The translations under genes were made by a program, and so were the position numbers. A DNA stretch of 64,000 nucleotides from contig JALNYO010000014.1 in the NCBI GenBank assembly GCA_023229765.1, positions 28,550 through 92,549 on the forward strand, given 5' to 3'. This DNA comes from Syntrophales bacterium (GTDB lineage: Bacteria > Desulfobacterota > Syntrophia > Syntrophales > UBA5619). The notes below the pieces were generated by a model that was given only the letters and a program-made list of their open reading frames with translations, was not told the origin of the DNA and did not search any database. Shown piece by piece: positions 1 to 9,100 of this stretch (position 1 is its first letter; each line of letters starts with the position of its first letter).

Positions 1-6
1 AAGAAA

Positions 7-1125
7 GTGTCAGTTGAACGAAAAATGGTTCTTTTGCTGCCGGCCCTTTTTTCGGAATTTGAAGGGCCGGCGATGCCCAGAATAATCGAGGAACTCAAGG
101 GAATAGACTATCTCTACCGGATCGTTTTATCGCTTGACAGGGCTGACGACGCGCAGTTTTTGCGTGCAAAAGAAATGATGAAGTCCCTGCCTGCCGCTGT
201 GCGGGTTGTCTGGCATGATGGTCCCAGGATGCAGCAACTGCTTAAGGAACTGGAGAAGGCAGATTTCTACATGGAAACTCCCGGCAAGGGCCGTTCGGTA
301 TGGATGTCGATCGGCTATATCCTTGCTCAAAGCAATGTTTACGCGATTGCCCTGCATGATTGCGATATAGTAAACTATCAGCGGGAAATAGTTTCGCGGC
401 TGCTCTATCCGGTCGTGCATCCCGGTCTGGATTTCGAGTTCAGCAAGGGGTATTATGCCCGGGTGACCGAGCGGCTTTACGGAAGGGTTACGAGACTATT
501 TTACACGCCGTTGATTCAGACGCTTAAAAGGATTCTTGGATACAACGCCTTTATCGAATATCTGGGCAATTTCCGCTACGCCCTTTCCGGTGAGTTTGCC
601 TTTGACACCCATCTGGCAAAAGGTCTCCGCATATCCCCGACCTGGGGGCTGGAGGTTTCGATGCTAAGCGAGGTTTATCAGAAGACCTCCGTTAATCGGA
701 TCTGCCAGGTGGAAGTCATTGAATCCTACGAACACAAACACCAATTACTTGATAAGAAACACACTAAACAGGGACTTATCAGAATGGCGACCGAGATTGG
801 CCATGCCCTGTTTCGGGTTTTAAGCGAGGATGGTCTGGTTATGAGCGAGGCTTTTTTCCGGACCCTTATTACCGCCTATATTCAGGAATCCCGGAAAGCG
901 ATCGAAAAGTACAATGCGCTGGCTTTGCTAAACGGTCTTGACTATGACCGGCATCAGGAAGTTGAAGCGGTAGATGCCTTCGTTATTTCACTGAAAATAG
1001 CGGTTGATGAATTCATCAAGGACCCCGTCGGCTGTCCCATGCTTGCGGCCTGGAAACGCATCTGGGCGGCATTTCCGGATTTTTCCGAAAGGCTCTATGA
1101 TGCGGTCGAGGAGGACAACCGGTAG
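7..1125 (+). CDS. GT-A fold glycosyltransferase, glucosyl-3-phosphoglycerate synthase-like (5' end uncertain)
   Basis: Predicted cytosolic nucleotide-sugar glycosyltransferase. Seen: a hydrophobic N-terminus (MVLLLPALFSEFEG), a GKGRSVW segment near residue 94, then HDCDIV near residue 117, which fits the acidic metal/nucleotide-sugar site of GT-A enzymes, followed by FEFSKGYYAR. This GKG / DxD / KGYYxR order resembles glucosyl- and mannosyl-3-phosphoglycerate synthases. About 370 residues is normal for the group. The GTG at 7 is only a possible start: the frame is open to the window edge, so the real start may lie upstream. It is followed after 55 bp by a second related transferase, and the pair may make a glycosylated glycerate-type solute (inference). 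No phosphatase partner is visible. Confidence 0.7.
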   Translation: MSVERKMVLLLPALFSEFEGPAMPRIIEELKGIDYLYRIVLSLDRADDAQFLRAKEMMKSLPAAVRVVWHDGPRMQQLLKELEKADFYMETPGKGRSVWMSIGYILAQSNVYAIALHDCDIVNYQREIVSRLLYPVVHPGLDFEFSKGYYARVTERLYGRVTRLFYTPLIQTLKRILGYNAFIEYLGNFRYALSGEFAFDTHLAKGLRISPTWGLEVSMLSEVYQKTSVNRICQVEVIESYEHKHQLLDKKHTKQGLIRMATEIGHALFRVLSEDGLVMSEAFFRTLITAYIQESRKAIEKYNALALLNGLDYDRHQEVEAVDAFVISLKIAVDEFIKDPVGCPMLAAWKRIWAAFPDFSERLYDAVEEDNR

Positions 1126-1180
1126 TTGACGCACAGGTAAAATCCTTTGAACATATTTTATATACAGTAATGGATGCCCC

Positions 1181-2443
1181 ATGAAGAAAACGATTCTTAA
1201 TGATGATGTGCTGAACAAGATTCATGACCTGAAAAAAACGGACATTCTTGTCGGCATCCCCAGTTTCAACAATGCAGCGACTATCGGGCACGTTGTGCGC
1301 GCTGTTCAGGCTGGACTATCTAAATACTTTCCCGACCGCAAGGCCGTGATTGTCAATTCCGATGGCGGTTCAACAGACCAAACGGTGCAGACCGTCCAAG
1401 ACGCTGCAATTGACGATTTTGAGTCAATACTTGTAACGCATCAAAAAGAACCGGCGCTGAAAATTACCACCCCGTATCACGGCATTCCCGGAAAAGGCAG
1501 CGCCTTCAGAACCATCTTCAGCGTGGCGGACCTGCTCCAGGCCAAGGCCTGCATTGTGGTCGATTCCGATCTCCGAAGCATTACCCCCGAATGGGTTGAA
1601 CTGCTCGTCAAGCCCGTCTTGAGGGGCGATTTCGATTTTGTCGCCCCTTTATACCTCAGACATAAATATGACGGCACCATAACCAACAGCATTGTTTATC
1701 CCTTGACCAGGGCGCTCTACGGAAAGCAGGTGCGGCAGCCCATCGGAGGGGATTTTGGTTTCTCCGGGGAGCTTGCCTCATTCTATCTCGCTAAAGATGT
1801 CTGGGATACGGATGTGGCGAGATATGGGATCGACATATGGATGACGACAACCGCTATCGCTAACGATTACAGGATATGTCAATCATTCCTCGGCGCAAAG
1901 ATTCACGACGCCAAGGATCCCGGCGCCGATTTGAGTGCGATGCTGTATCAGGTTGTAGGCGCCGCCTTTGACCTTATGGAAGATTATCCAAAAGAATGGG
2001 AAACTGTAACAGCCTCAAAACCGATTCCAACGTTTGGCTTCAGGTATGCCGTCGGTTTGGAGCCTGTTGCCGTGAATATTCAGAGAATGATTGAAAGATT
2101 CAGACTCGGAGTCAGGGAACTTATCGATATATGGGGGAAATTTCTTCCCCGCAAGGTAATTGTATATCTTTTGTGGGTAGCGGAACTTCCTGAAACAGAA
2201 TTCTCTTTTTCTGACGAAGCCTGGGCCGGGATCATCTACAGCTTTGCCCTGGCGGCTCATACCCGGGTGATAAACCGTGAACATCTGCTCAAGGCGCTTA
2301 CCCCTCTGTATATCGGCAGAACTGCTTCCTTTGTAAAAGAAACGATAGAAAGCGACGCGGCGCAGGTTGAAGAGAAGATCGAGGAATTGTGCCGGCTGTT
2401 TGAGAGCAAGAAACATATTCTCTGCGAAAACTGGCAGATATGA
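1181..2443 (+). CDS. Family 2-type glycosyltransferase
   Basis: Cytosolic glycosyltransferase of the GT-A superfamily. Seen: an N-terminal strand and nucleotide-binding segment (ILVGIPSFNNAATIG, about residues 26-40), NSDGGSTDQT near 65, GIPGKGSAFR near 105 and the metal-binding VVDSDLRS near 128. The C-terminal ~150 residues are helical and not recognised. Both this protein and its upstream neighbour carry the GKG-then-DxD order, so they look like distant paralogues acting in one pathway, perhaps compatible-solute or glycoside synthesis. It starts at ATG 1181 and is followed after 12 bp by an MscS-like membrane protein, consistent with an operon. The exact acceptor sugar cannot be read from the sequence. 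Confidence 0.75.
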   Translation: MKKTILNDDVLNKIHDLKKTDILVGIPSFNNAATIGHVVRAVQAGLSKYFPDRKAVIVNSDGGSTDQTVQTVQDAAIDDFESILVTHQKEPALKITTPYHGIPGKGSAFRTIFSVADLLQAKACIVVDSDLRSITPEWVELLVKPVLRGDFDFVAPLYLRHKYDGTITNSIVYPLTRALYGKQVRQPIGGDFGFSGELASFYLAKDVWDTDVARYGIDIWMTTTAIANDYRICQSFLGAKIHDAKDPGADLSAMLYQVVGAAFDLMEDYPKEWETVTASKPIPTFGFRYAVGLEPVAVNIQRMIERFRLGVRELIDIWGKFLPRKVIVYLLWVAELPETEFSFSDEAWAGIIYSFALAAHTRVINREHLLKALTPLYIGRTASFVKETIESDAAQVEEKIEELCRLFESKKHILCENWQI

Positions 2444-2455
2444 AAGGAGAAGCCG

Positions 2456-3157
2456 ATGAACTTAATGGATAGGATAATTCTTGAACCAGCCGCAAAAAGC
2501 GTGGAGAGTATTCTGGTCTTTCTGCCCAATATTCTGACTTCGTTATTTATATTTTTAACAGGCCTTGTTATTTCGCTGGCTTTAAAATTTTGCTTGGAAT
2601 GGCTTTTTAAAGCCGTCGGTCTCAACAGCTTTTCGAGACGTCTGGGATTCCAAGAATTGTTGAAGAAAGGCGGCGTTAAGGATGCCCTTTCTTTGCTGCT
2701 GGCAAAATTTTTCGGAGGCGTGATCTTTCTAATCTTTACCCTGCTTGCCATGAGAGCGCTGGAAGTCGATATCCTGGTTAGATTGGTGGAAAAATTCCTT
2801 TTCTATCTCCCTAATATTGTTATTGCCCTCCTGATACTACTGTCCGGCTGGCTGCTCGGCAATTTTCTGGGACGAACGGTTCTGATAGCGGCGGTGAACG
2901 CCGGGATAACATTTTCCCGTTTTGTGGCGGCTTTCGTAAAGTATATAATTGTAGCGCTGTCCGTTACAATGGCTCTGGAACATGTCGGCATCGGAAAGGA
3001 AACGGTAGAAATTACCTTTGCCGTCTTGTTTAGCGGTATGGTTTTAGCGCTCTCGTTAGCCTTTGGACTGGGAGGCAAAGACATAGCGAAGGAGTTCCTT
3101 GAAAAGAAACTCAAGGAAAACAAGGAACAGCAGGATGACGGCATCAATCATCTTTAG
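2456..3157 (+). CDS. MscS-like conserved TM-helix membrane protein
   Basis: Inner-membrane protein of 233 residues with about five hydrophobic helices (around 20-47, 78-102, 112-136, 150-175 and 185-207). Repeated segments of the type LPNILTSLFIFLTGLVIS and LPNIVIALLILLSGWLLG match the conserved TM-helix repeat of small-conductance mechanosensitive channel relatives. The soluble beta domain of full MscS is absent. The C-terminus is Gly-rich (AFGLGGKDIAKEF) and then strongly charged. RBS AAGGAGAA lies just before ATG 2456. Its position behind two glycosyltransferases suggests a role in osmotic adaptation, but channel activity is not demonstrated by sequence. Confidence 0.7.
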   Translation: MNLMDRIILEPAAKSVESILVFLPNILTSLFIFLTGLVISLALKFCLEWLFKAVGLNSFSRRLGFQELLKKGGVKDALSLLLAKFFGGVIFLIFTLLAMRALEVDILVRLVEKFLFYLPNIVIALLILLSGWLLGNFLGRTVLIAAVNAGITFSRFVAAFVKYIIVALSVTMALEHVGIGKETVEITFAVLFSGMVLALSLAFGLGGKDIAKEFLEKKLKENKEQQDDGINHL

Positions 3158-3332
3158 CTATGCCATGCTCGGAATGGCGGCGATCGGCAGTTAGTTCGTA
3201 AACCCGTGGCCCATTATTCCCCGGCATCATGGGCAATGACGTCCCGTGGCAAAAATTGTCCTCCTTGACGGCGCGAGCCTGCTGTGTTAAGCCCGTCCAA
3301 ACTCTGAGGTCCGCAGCATAGAAGGGGTAATA
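3158..3332. other. Leader region upstream of moaC with a small hairpin
   Basis: A 175-bp gap without a supportable gene. It contains a 6-bp perfect stem (3209-3214 with 3229-3234, GCCCAT/ATGGGC) and GC-rich flanks. I looked for the conserved pattern of the molybdenum-cofactor RNA motif and could not match it, so no riboswitch is called. An RBS-like AAGGGG lies shortly before ATG 3333. Confidence 0.3.
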
Positions 3333-3821
3333 ATGAAAGAGCTGTCCCATCTCGACGAAAAAGGCCAGGCACGGATGGTTGACGTGACGGCCAAACCCGT
3401 TACGCATCGTCAGGCAACCGCCAGCGGAAGGGTGCTGATGCGTCCCGAAACGGCGGCGCTGATTCAGGAGGGAGGGATGCCGAAGGGGGATGTTTTCTCC
3501 ACGGCGCGCATCGCCGGCATTATGGCGGCCAAAAAGACGCCGGAGCTGATACCGATGTGTCATCCCTTGGAAATGACGGCGATTGAGCTTTCTTTTTTGA
3601 CTGATGTTTCCGCAGGGGAGATCGTGATCGAGGCGAAAGCCGGGATGATTGGCCGGACGGGTATCGAGATGGAGGTCATGACCGCTGTTGCGGTCGCGGC
3701 ACTGACGATTTATGATATGTGCAAGGCAGTTGATCGGGAAATTATTTTGACCGACATCAAGCTGATCAGAAAGGAAGGCGGCAAGAGCGGGGTTTTTGTC
3801 AGACCTGAGGCAAAGGCATGA
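3333..3821 (+). CDS. moaC: Cyclic pyranopterin monophosphate synthase
   Basis: Second step of molybdenum/tungsten cofactor synthesis: converts the MoaA product 3',8-cyclo-7,8-dihydroGTP to cyclic pyranopterin monophosphate, in the cytosol. Seen: N-terminal LSHLDEKGQARMVDVTAK, then KKTPELIPMCHPL near residue 70, and GRTGIEMEVMTAVAVAALT followed by YDMCKAVD, all hallmarks of MoaC. The length of 162 residues is typical of the bacterial single-domain enzyme. No other moa genes lie nearby, so it seems to be a stand-alone locus. Presence implies molybdo- or tungstoenzymes in the cell, expected in an anaerobe with formate dehydrogenase. Confidence 0.95.
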   Translation: MKELSHLDEKGQARMVDVTAKPVTHRQATASGRVLMRPETAALIQEGGMPKGDVFSTARIAGIMAAKKTPELIPMCHPLEMTAIELSFLTDVSAGEIVIEAKAGMIGRTGIEMEVMTAVAVAALTIYDMCKAVDREIILTDIKLIRKEGGKSGVFVRPEAKA

Positions 3822-3856
3822 AAAAACTTGCTTTATTCCGCAGATTAGCATGAATC

Positions 3857-4375
3857 ATGCATAATTATAAAATAAAAATGGGGTTGCGCTTCCCACTCGG
3901 GGTCGATGCCTTGTTACTGCTGTGTTTGGTGATGATATCGATCATTGTAGTGGGTTCTGCGGTTGAAAAGGTATTATTCACAGTTTTTTTTGTCGGGACG
4001 GCATATCTGTTTTGGGAATCACTGAGGCGGAGAGTGACCATTGACGAAAACGGCCTCTTCCTCCGCAGGCTTCTGAGCCAGAAAAAACTGCCCTGGGAAG
4101 CGATAACCCATGTGGGAGGCTTGACGATAAAAAACAAGTCTTATATCCTGCTCACAACTGTTGTCGGTTTCTACATAATTTCAAATTATTATGAAAGATT
4201 TACCCTTTTGGCGGAAGATCTCCTCGCTCATGTCGAAGCCGACAGGGTTGAAGACGCAGCGCGTTTTCTGATTGAAGAAAAACCGTTGGGGCTGGCCGGA
4301 TCTGCGTTAGTCTGGGTGGCCGCTGTTTTACTGACGGGTATCATCGTGTTGAAGATGTACCCTTTTATTTTATGA
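3857..4375 (+). CDS. Small membrane protein with a PH-like domain
   Basis: Not assigned to a named family. Seen: two adjacent hydrophobic helices at about residues 11-30 and 33-52, then a short beta-rich region (VTIDENGLFLRRLLSQKKLPWEAITHVGG) whose pattern resembles bacterial PH (bPH) domains, and a C-terminal membrane helix at about 148-170. The topology would put the PH-like part in the cytosol. It lies 35 bp after moaC but has no obvious functional link to it. Function unknown. Confidence 0.55.
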   Translation: MHNYKIKMGLRFPLGVDALLLLCLVMISIIVVGSAVEKVLFTVFFVGTAYLFWESLRRRVTIDENGLFLRRLLSQKKLPWEAITHVGGLTIKNKSYILLTTVVGFYIISNYYERFTLLAEDLLAHVEADRVEDAARFLIEEKPLGLAGSALVWVAAVLLTGIIVLKMYPFIL

Positions 4376-4435
4376 TTTAAGAACGCTTCCAGGCGGCGGG
4401 ATGTCCTGCTATCCGGCAAGAGAGGGTGGTTGAGT

Positions 4436-4744
4436 ATGGTTAGGGCAGCGAAAAGAAATGGAAACGGGTTGACGCCGCGTTCAACGCAAACAACTCCGAA
4501 AGATGTGGCGGAAAAGATTTTGGAAAAAAATCTTGATGATATAACCGCTATCTTGTGCCAGCCGGGGATAAATAAAAGCCGTATCTACGATGAGGTAATG
4601 GAGATGGTGGACCGGTCGCTGCTGCGCATTTCCCTGCGGCGGACAAATCAGGTCAAGAGCGCGGCGGCGTCCTATCTCGGGATAAATCGCAACACGCTTC
4701 AGAAGAAGCTAATTAAGCTGCAACTTGGCGACGAAGGGGAATGA
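4436..4744 (+). CDS. Small Fis-type helix-turn-helix protein
   Basis: A short DNA-binding protein of about 100 residues. The C-terminal ~45 residues (DRSLLRISLRRTNQVKSAA, then SYLGINRNTLQKKL) match the Fis/NtrC C-terminal helix-turn-helix: a helix, an A-x-x-LG turn and NRNTLxKKL as recognition helix. The N-terminal half is a charged helix that probably dimerises. There is no AAA+ or receiver domain. AGAGGG at 4421-4426 fits ATG 4436 better than the in-frame TTG at 4430. Likely a nucleoid-associated or local regulator; targets unknown. Confidence 0.7.
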   Translation: MVRAAKRNGNGLTPRSTQTTPKDVAEKILEKNLDDITAILCQPGINKSRIYDEVMEMVDRSLLRISLRRTNQVKSAAASYLGINRNTLQKKLIKLQLGDEGE

Positions 4745-4847
4745 ATTTACCGATTTCCGGGATACTATTGCGGCTATGCAGGCAAGGAGTTGCGGCGGAA
4801 ATGAAATCGCGGCACACGGCACGGACTTCCAGTAGCGGGTTTCTCTT

Positions 4848-6104
4848 ATGGACATGAAAATACCGGAAACCGTTATGAGACTGCGGAAAAAGGGGGTCAG
4901 CATGCCGAATCCCTGCTCGGTGGAAATCGGCGCAGAGGTGGACCCGGAACGTATTGCCGCAAATGGCGTTGTGCTCTTCGGCGGAACAAGAATAACCGGC
5001 AAAAAGACGTTGATCATGGCGGGCGTGAAACTGGGCGAAGAGGCGCCGGTCGTTCTTGATAATTGCCGCTTGGGAGAAAATGTCGAACTAAAGGGGGGAT
5101 TTTTTGCCGATTCTGTCTTTCTGGAGCGGGTAAGTATGGCTTCTGGCGCGCATGTTCGCGCCGGCTGCCTGCTTGAAGAAGAGGCTAAAACGGGACACAC
5201 GGTGGGGCTCAAACAGACAATCCTCTTTCCCTTTGTCACCCTTGGGAGTCTGATAAATTTCTGCGATGTCTTGATGGCCGGGGGAACCAGCCGCAAAAAT
5301 CATAGCGAAGTGGGAAGTTCATATATTCATTTTAATTATACGCCCAACCAGGACAAGGCTACCGCCTCGCTTTTGGGAGACGTGCCCCGGGGGGTTATGC
5401 TGAAGGAGGCGCCGCTTTTTCTGGGCGGGCAGGGGGGGCTGATCGGGCCGGCCAGGATCGGCTTCGGAACGATAATTGCCGCAGGCGAGGTATGGAGCGG
5501 GGATTGTCCCGAGGGCGGGAAATTGCTCCGCAGCGGGAGAAAACCGGCTATTGAAAAGGGATTTCATACTGGACTTTACGGCGATATCAAAAGGCGGGTA
5601 ATCAACAATATCATCTACTATGCGAATCTGCTGGCGTTGAGGCAGTGGTACATCCATGTTCGCGCCCTGTTTTTCAGGGATGCGGAATATGGAGACGCCC
5701 TGCTCGAGGGGGCTTTGGAGGTTATAGACGCGGCGGCATCCGAAAGGCTCTTGCGTTTCCGGACCCTGGCCGAAAATATGGACAGTTCGATTGCGCTGGG
5801 ACAAAAACTTTTGCCGGAGCATGTTCGTGAAAAAATTCTCTGCCGACAGGGCGAATTTCGCGATCGCTGGGGAGAACTGGAGAAAAGCATTGCCGGGCAC
5901 AGGGAGGAGAGTACTGGGAAAAGCATTCGTGAGCAATTTCTCGCCTCATTTTTCGATGCCAAAAATGGTGCAGCCAAAGACTATTTGGGAGTCATAGCGG
6001 CTCTTGACAAGGAAGTTTCCTCAAGGGGCGCCAAGTGGATGCAGTGTGCAGTAGATGACGTTGTCGAAAGGGCGCTTTCGATAATACCCTCTTTTCGCGA
6101 ATGA
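4848..6104 (+). CDS. Left-handed beta-helix sugar-nucleotide-type protein
   Basis: The first ~230 residues are a hexapeptide-like left-handed beta helix (GVVLFGGTRITGKKT, GENVELKGGFFADSV, GFGTIIAAGEVWSG) such as in the C-terminal half of GlmU and other UDP-GlcNAc pyrophosphorylase-like proteins. No N-terminal pyrophosphorylase signature is visible. The remaining ~190 residues are helical and charged. The stop codon overlaps an ATGA at 6101-6104, and the next gene is a GlmS-like protein, so the pair probably works in amino-sugar metabolism, perhaps as acyltransferase or sensor (inference). Start chosen at ATG 4848; ATG 4854 is equally possible, as no strong RBS is present. Confidence 0.55.
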   Translation: MDMKIPETVMRLRKKGVSMPNPCSVEIGAEVDPERIAANGVVLFGGTRITGKKTLIMAGVKLGEEAPVVLDNCRLGENVELKGGFFADSVFLERVSMASGAHVRAGCLLEEEAKTGHTVGLKQTILFPFVTLGSLINFCDVLMAGGTSRKNHSEVGSSYIHFNYTPNQDKATASLLGDVPRGVMLKEAPLFLGGQGGLIGPARIGFGTIIAAGEVWSGDCPEGGKLLRSGRKPAIEKGFHTGLYGDIKRRVINNIIYYANLLALRQWYIHVRALFFRDAEYGDALLEGALEVIDAAASERLLRFRTLAENMDSSIALGQKLLPEHVREKILCRQGEFRDRWGELEKSIAGHREESTGKSIREQFLASFFDAKNGAAKDYLGVIAALDKEVSSRGAKWMQCAVDDVVERALSIIPSFRE

Positions 6105-6175
6105 CGGCGCTGAAGCTCTCTGATTGCCGAGCGCCAGCCGTTGTTTTTTCATATTGTCGAAGGGACAATTACGTG

Positions 6176-9100
6176 ATGACATTAAAGAAGTTTTTAAAAA
6201 ACAGCTTCTCTTTCCTGAGGGAATGTCGGATTGTGGTAGGTCATAATCCGCTGCGTATCGGGACGCCAACCTTGATCATCTTTCCTTTTCTTCCCAACAC
6301 CTTGTGCTGCGGTTTCGCGGGGATACTGACCCTGCACCGCGCGCCTGCCGTTTCAAACGGAAATAGCGTCAACGGCGATGCGCGCCAAGGCAGCAAACTC
6401 GTCGAGATGTTTACCTGCCTGTCGGAAAATGATCTGAATGCCGTTTTTTTCGGCGGAATCGCTCCGGCTTCCTATCTGGGCGGCAAGGACGCTCAAACTC
6501 AAATGGAGCGGGAGCTGCTCTATTTGAAAGGAGAAAATGGCCGGCAAGCGCTTTTTTATGATCCTGCCGCGGTGGAGCGTATGCGCAGGCTTTGCGGGAC
6601 AATGCAGGAATTTCTTGCCAGAGAGGAGAGAAAACTTGAAGAACAAGCCGGACGGATTTCTACCTCCGATCTGGAGGAAATAAATCGGGGTTTGATCATG
6701 CTTCGGGATTTACTTTGGGCGTTGGAGAAGGATGTTATTGATAACGTTAACAAGATTTGCGCTGTTGCCGGTATTGAGGATCCCATTTTGCTGCCGCCGG
6801 CTGCCCTTTACAAATACCGGAAACTCAACTTTCTGTTGAACAGTCTCGATCGACTGGAAGTCCGCGGACGAGATTCGGCGGGGGTGCAGATATCGTTTGT
6901 CCCTGAAAATAACGCTGATCTGAACGGGATTATGGACGTTATCCGTACCAAGGGATTATCAGCGGAATGGGAAAAACGCACCGCTGCCGGGGATGCAGTC
7001 GATGGATCGATTTGCCTTACCCCCCCGGCTGGTGCGGGTAAGGCAACCGCCGTTTCTTTTACCTATAAAACTGCGGAGATCATCGGCGAGCTGGGCAGGA
7101 ATGTCCGGGAACTGAGAAAGAGGATTGCCGGGGATGCCCTTTTTCATCTTTTTGCCGGCATCCCGGCGGCTTTTGAAACGGCGTTTACCCATACCCGCTG
7201 GGCTTCCGTTGGTTCTATCACCGAAGAAAACTGCCATCCAATCGGAAACTTCACCTTGCCGGTAAATGGCGCGGCCACGGTGAAAGAACAGGATTTCCCC
7301 TTTTACGGCAAAGGATTATGGACGATCAATGTCGTCCTCAACGGCGACATCGATAACTATCAGCAGCTCCGGGAATCCTTCTCGGCACAGGGGGGAGCGA
7401 TCGCCCCGGAATTGACCACGGATACCAAGATCATTCCGCTGCGAATTGAGCACTACCTGCGCGGCGGATACGATCTGGCAGAGGCTTTCCGGCTCGCAGT
7501 CAGGGATTTTGAGGGCTCGCATGCCATTGCCCTGGTAAGCAGTCTGGAACCGGGCAAGGTTTTTCTGGCGCTTAAGGGGAGCGGCCAATCAATTTATGTC
7601 GGAATCGCCCCCGATCGATATCTGTTTTCCTCGGAACTCTACGGTCTGGTCGAGGAGACCCCTTTTTTCATAAAAATGGACGGGGAAAAAGTACCTCCCG
7701 GCGGCAATGAAAAGGGAAGGGGGCAGATCTTTATTCTCGATCAGGATACCCCTGGAGGGGCGGAAGGTGTAACAGCCTTTTTCTATGATAAAACACCTAT
7801 CAGGCTCAAAGAAGAGGATATCCGGCGGGCGGAGATCACAACCCGTGATATCGATCGTGGCCGCCACCCCCATTATTTTTTGAAGGAAATTGGTGAATCC
7901 GCCCACTCCGTCCGTAAAACACTCCTTGGCAAATACCTGATCGAAAAGGGAAAACGGGGAGAAACGGCAGTTTTCAGTCTGGGAGATGATGTCATTCCCG
8001 AAGAAATACGGGAGGGGTTGCTGTCCGGGAAGATCAACATTATATACGTGATTGGCCACGGAACGGCTGCAGTTGCCGGAAGCGCCATAGCCGATGCGCT
8101 GGCACGCCATCTGCAGGGAAGCGGAATCACCGTGCAGGCCATGCTTGCCTCCGAGCTCAGCGGTTTCAGCCTCAAACAGGACCTCCATGATACGCTGGTT
8201 ATTCCGATCACCCAGTCAGGAACGACAACCGATACCAACCGCGCCGTGGCGATGGCCAGGGAACGCGGCGCTAAAATAGTCGCGATCGTCAATCGCCGGC
8301 AATCCGATATCACCATGAAGGCGGACGGGGTTTTTTATACCTCCGACGGCCGGGACATCGAGATGGCCGTCGCCTCCACGAAGGCGTTTTATTCGCAGAT
8401 CATTGCCGGCAACATCCTTGCGCTCGCCATTGCCGCTTTGGTTTCTTCTATTTCCGGCGAGCAGGCGGCAACGGAACTCCGCACGCTGGAGACGGCGCCG
8501 GGGTTAATGGGAAATGTGCTGGGCCAGCGGGAGAATATTCGCAAGGCCGTCGAAAAGACGATAAATCATAAAAGATATTGGGCGATTGTCGGAAGCGGAC
8601 CGAACAAGGCCGCCGCCGATGAAATAAGGATCAAGCTGAGCGAGCTGTGCTACCTGACAATCTCCTCCGATGTCGTTGAAAACAAGAAACACATCGACCT
8701 TTCCGCCGAACCGCTGATCATCGTCTGCGCCGCCGGGAGTCCCGAGAGTGTCATCGGCGACATTGCCAAGGACGTGGCGATTTTCAAGGCCCACAAGTCA
8801 TCAGTCGTAGTCTTCGCCGAAGAGGGGGAAAAACGCTTCGACGCCATTGCCGATGCGGTGATCCCGCTTCCCCGCGCACCCCTGCCGCTCCCAGTAATTC
8901 TGAACACCCTCGCCGGCCACCTTTTCGGCTATTATGCCGCGTGCAGCATTGACGAAGACGCCCTGTTTCTCCGGGCGTTTAAAAGCCGGCTTAATACGGT
9001 CATGGTTGACCAGGTAAAAAGAAAACTTTCCGCGTATGAAGGTTTTACCGACGAAGGGCTGCGAGGTCTTGTCAATAATTTTACCGCTGAATTTCTGAAA

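Noticed and set aside
3158..3332. Molybdenum-cofactor riboswitch upstream of moaC
   Set aside because: Only one 6-bp stem could be found and the conserved bases of the known motif were not matched.
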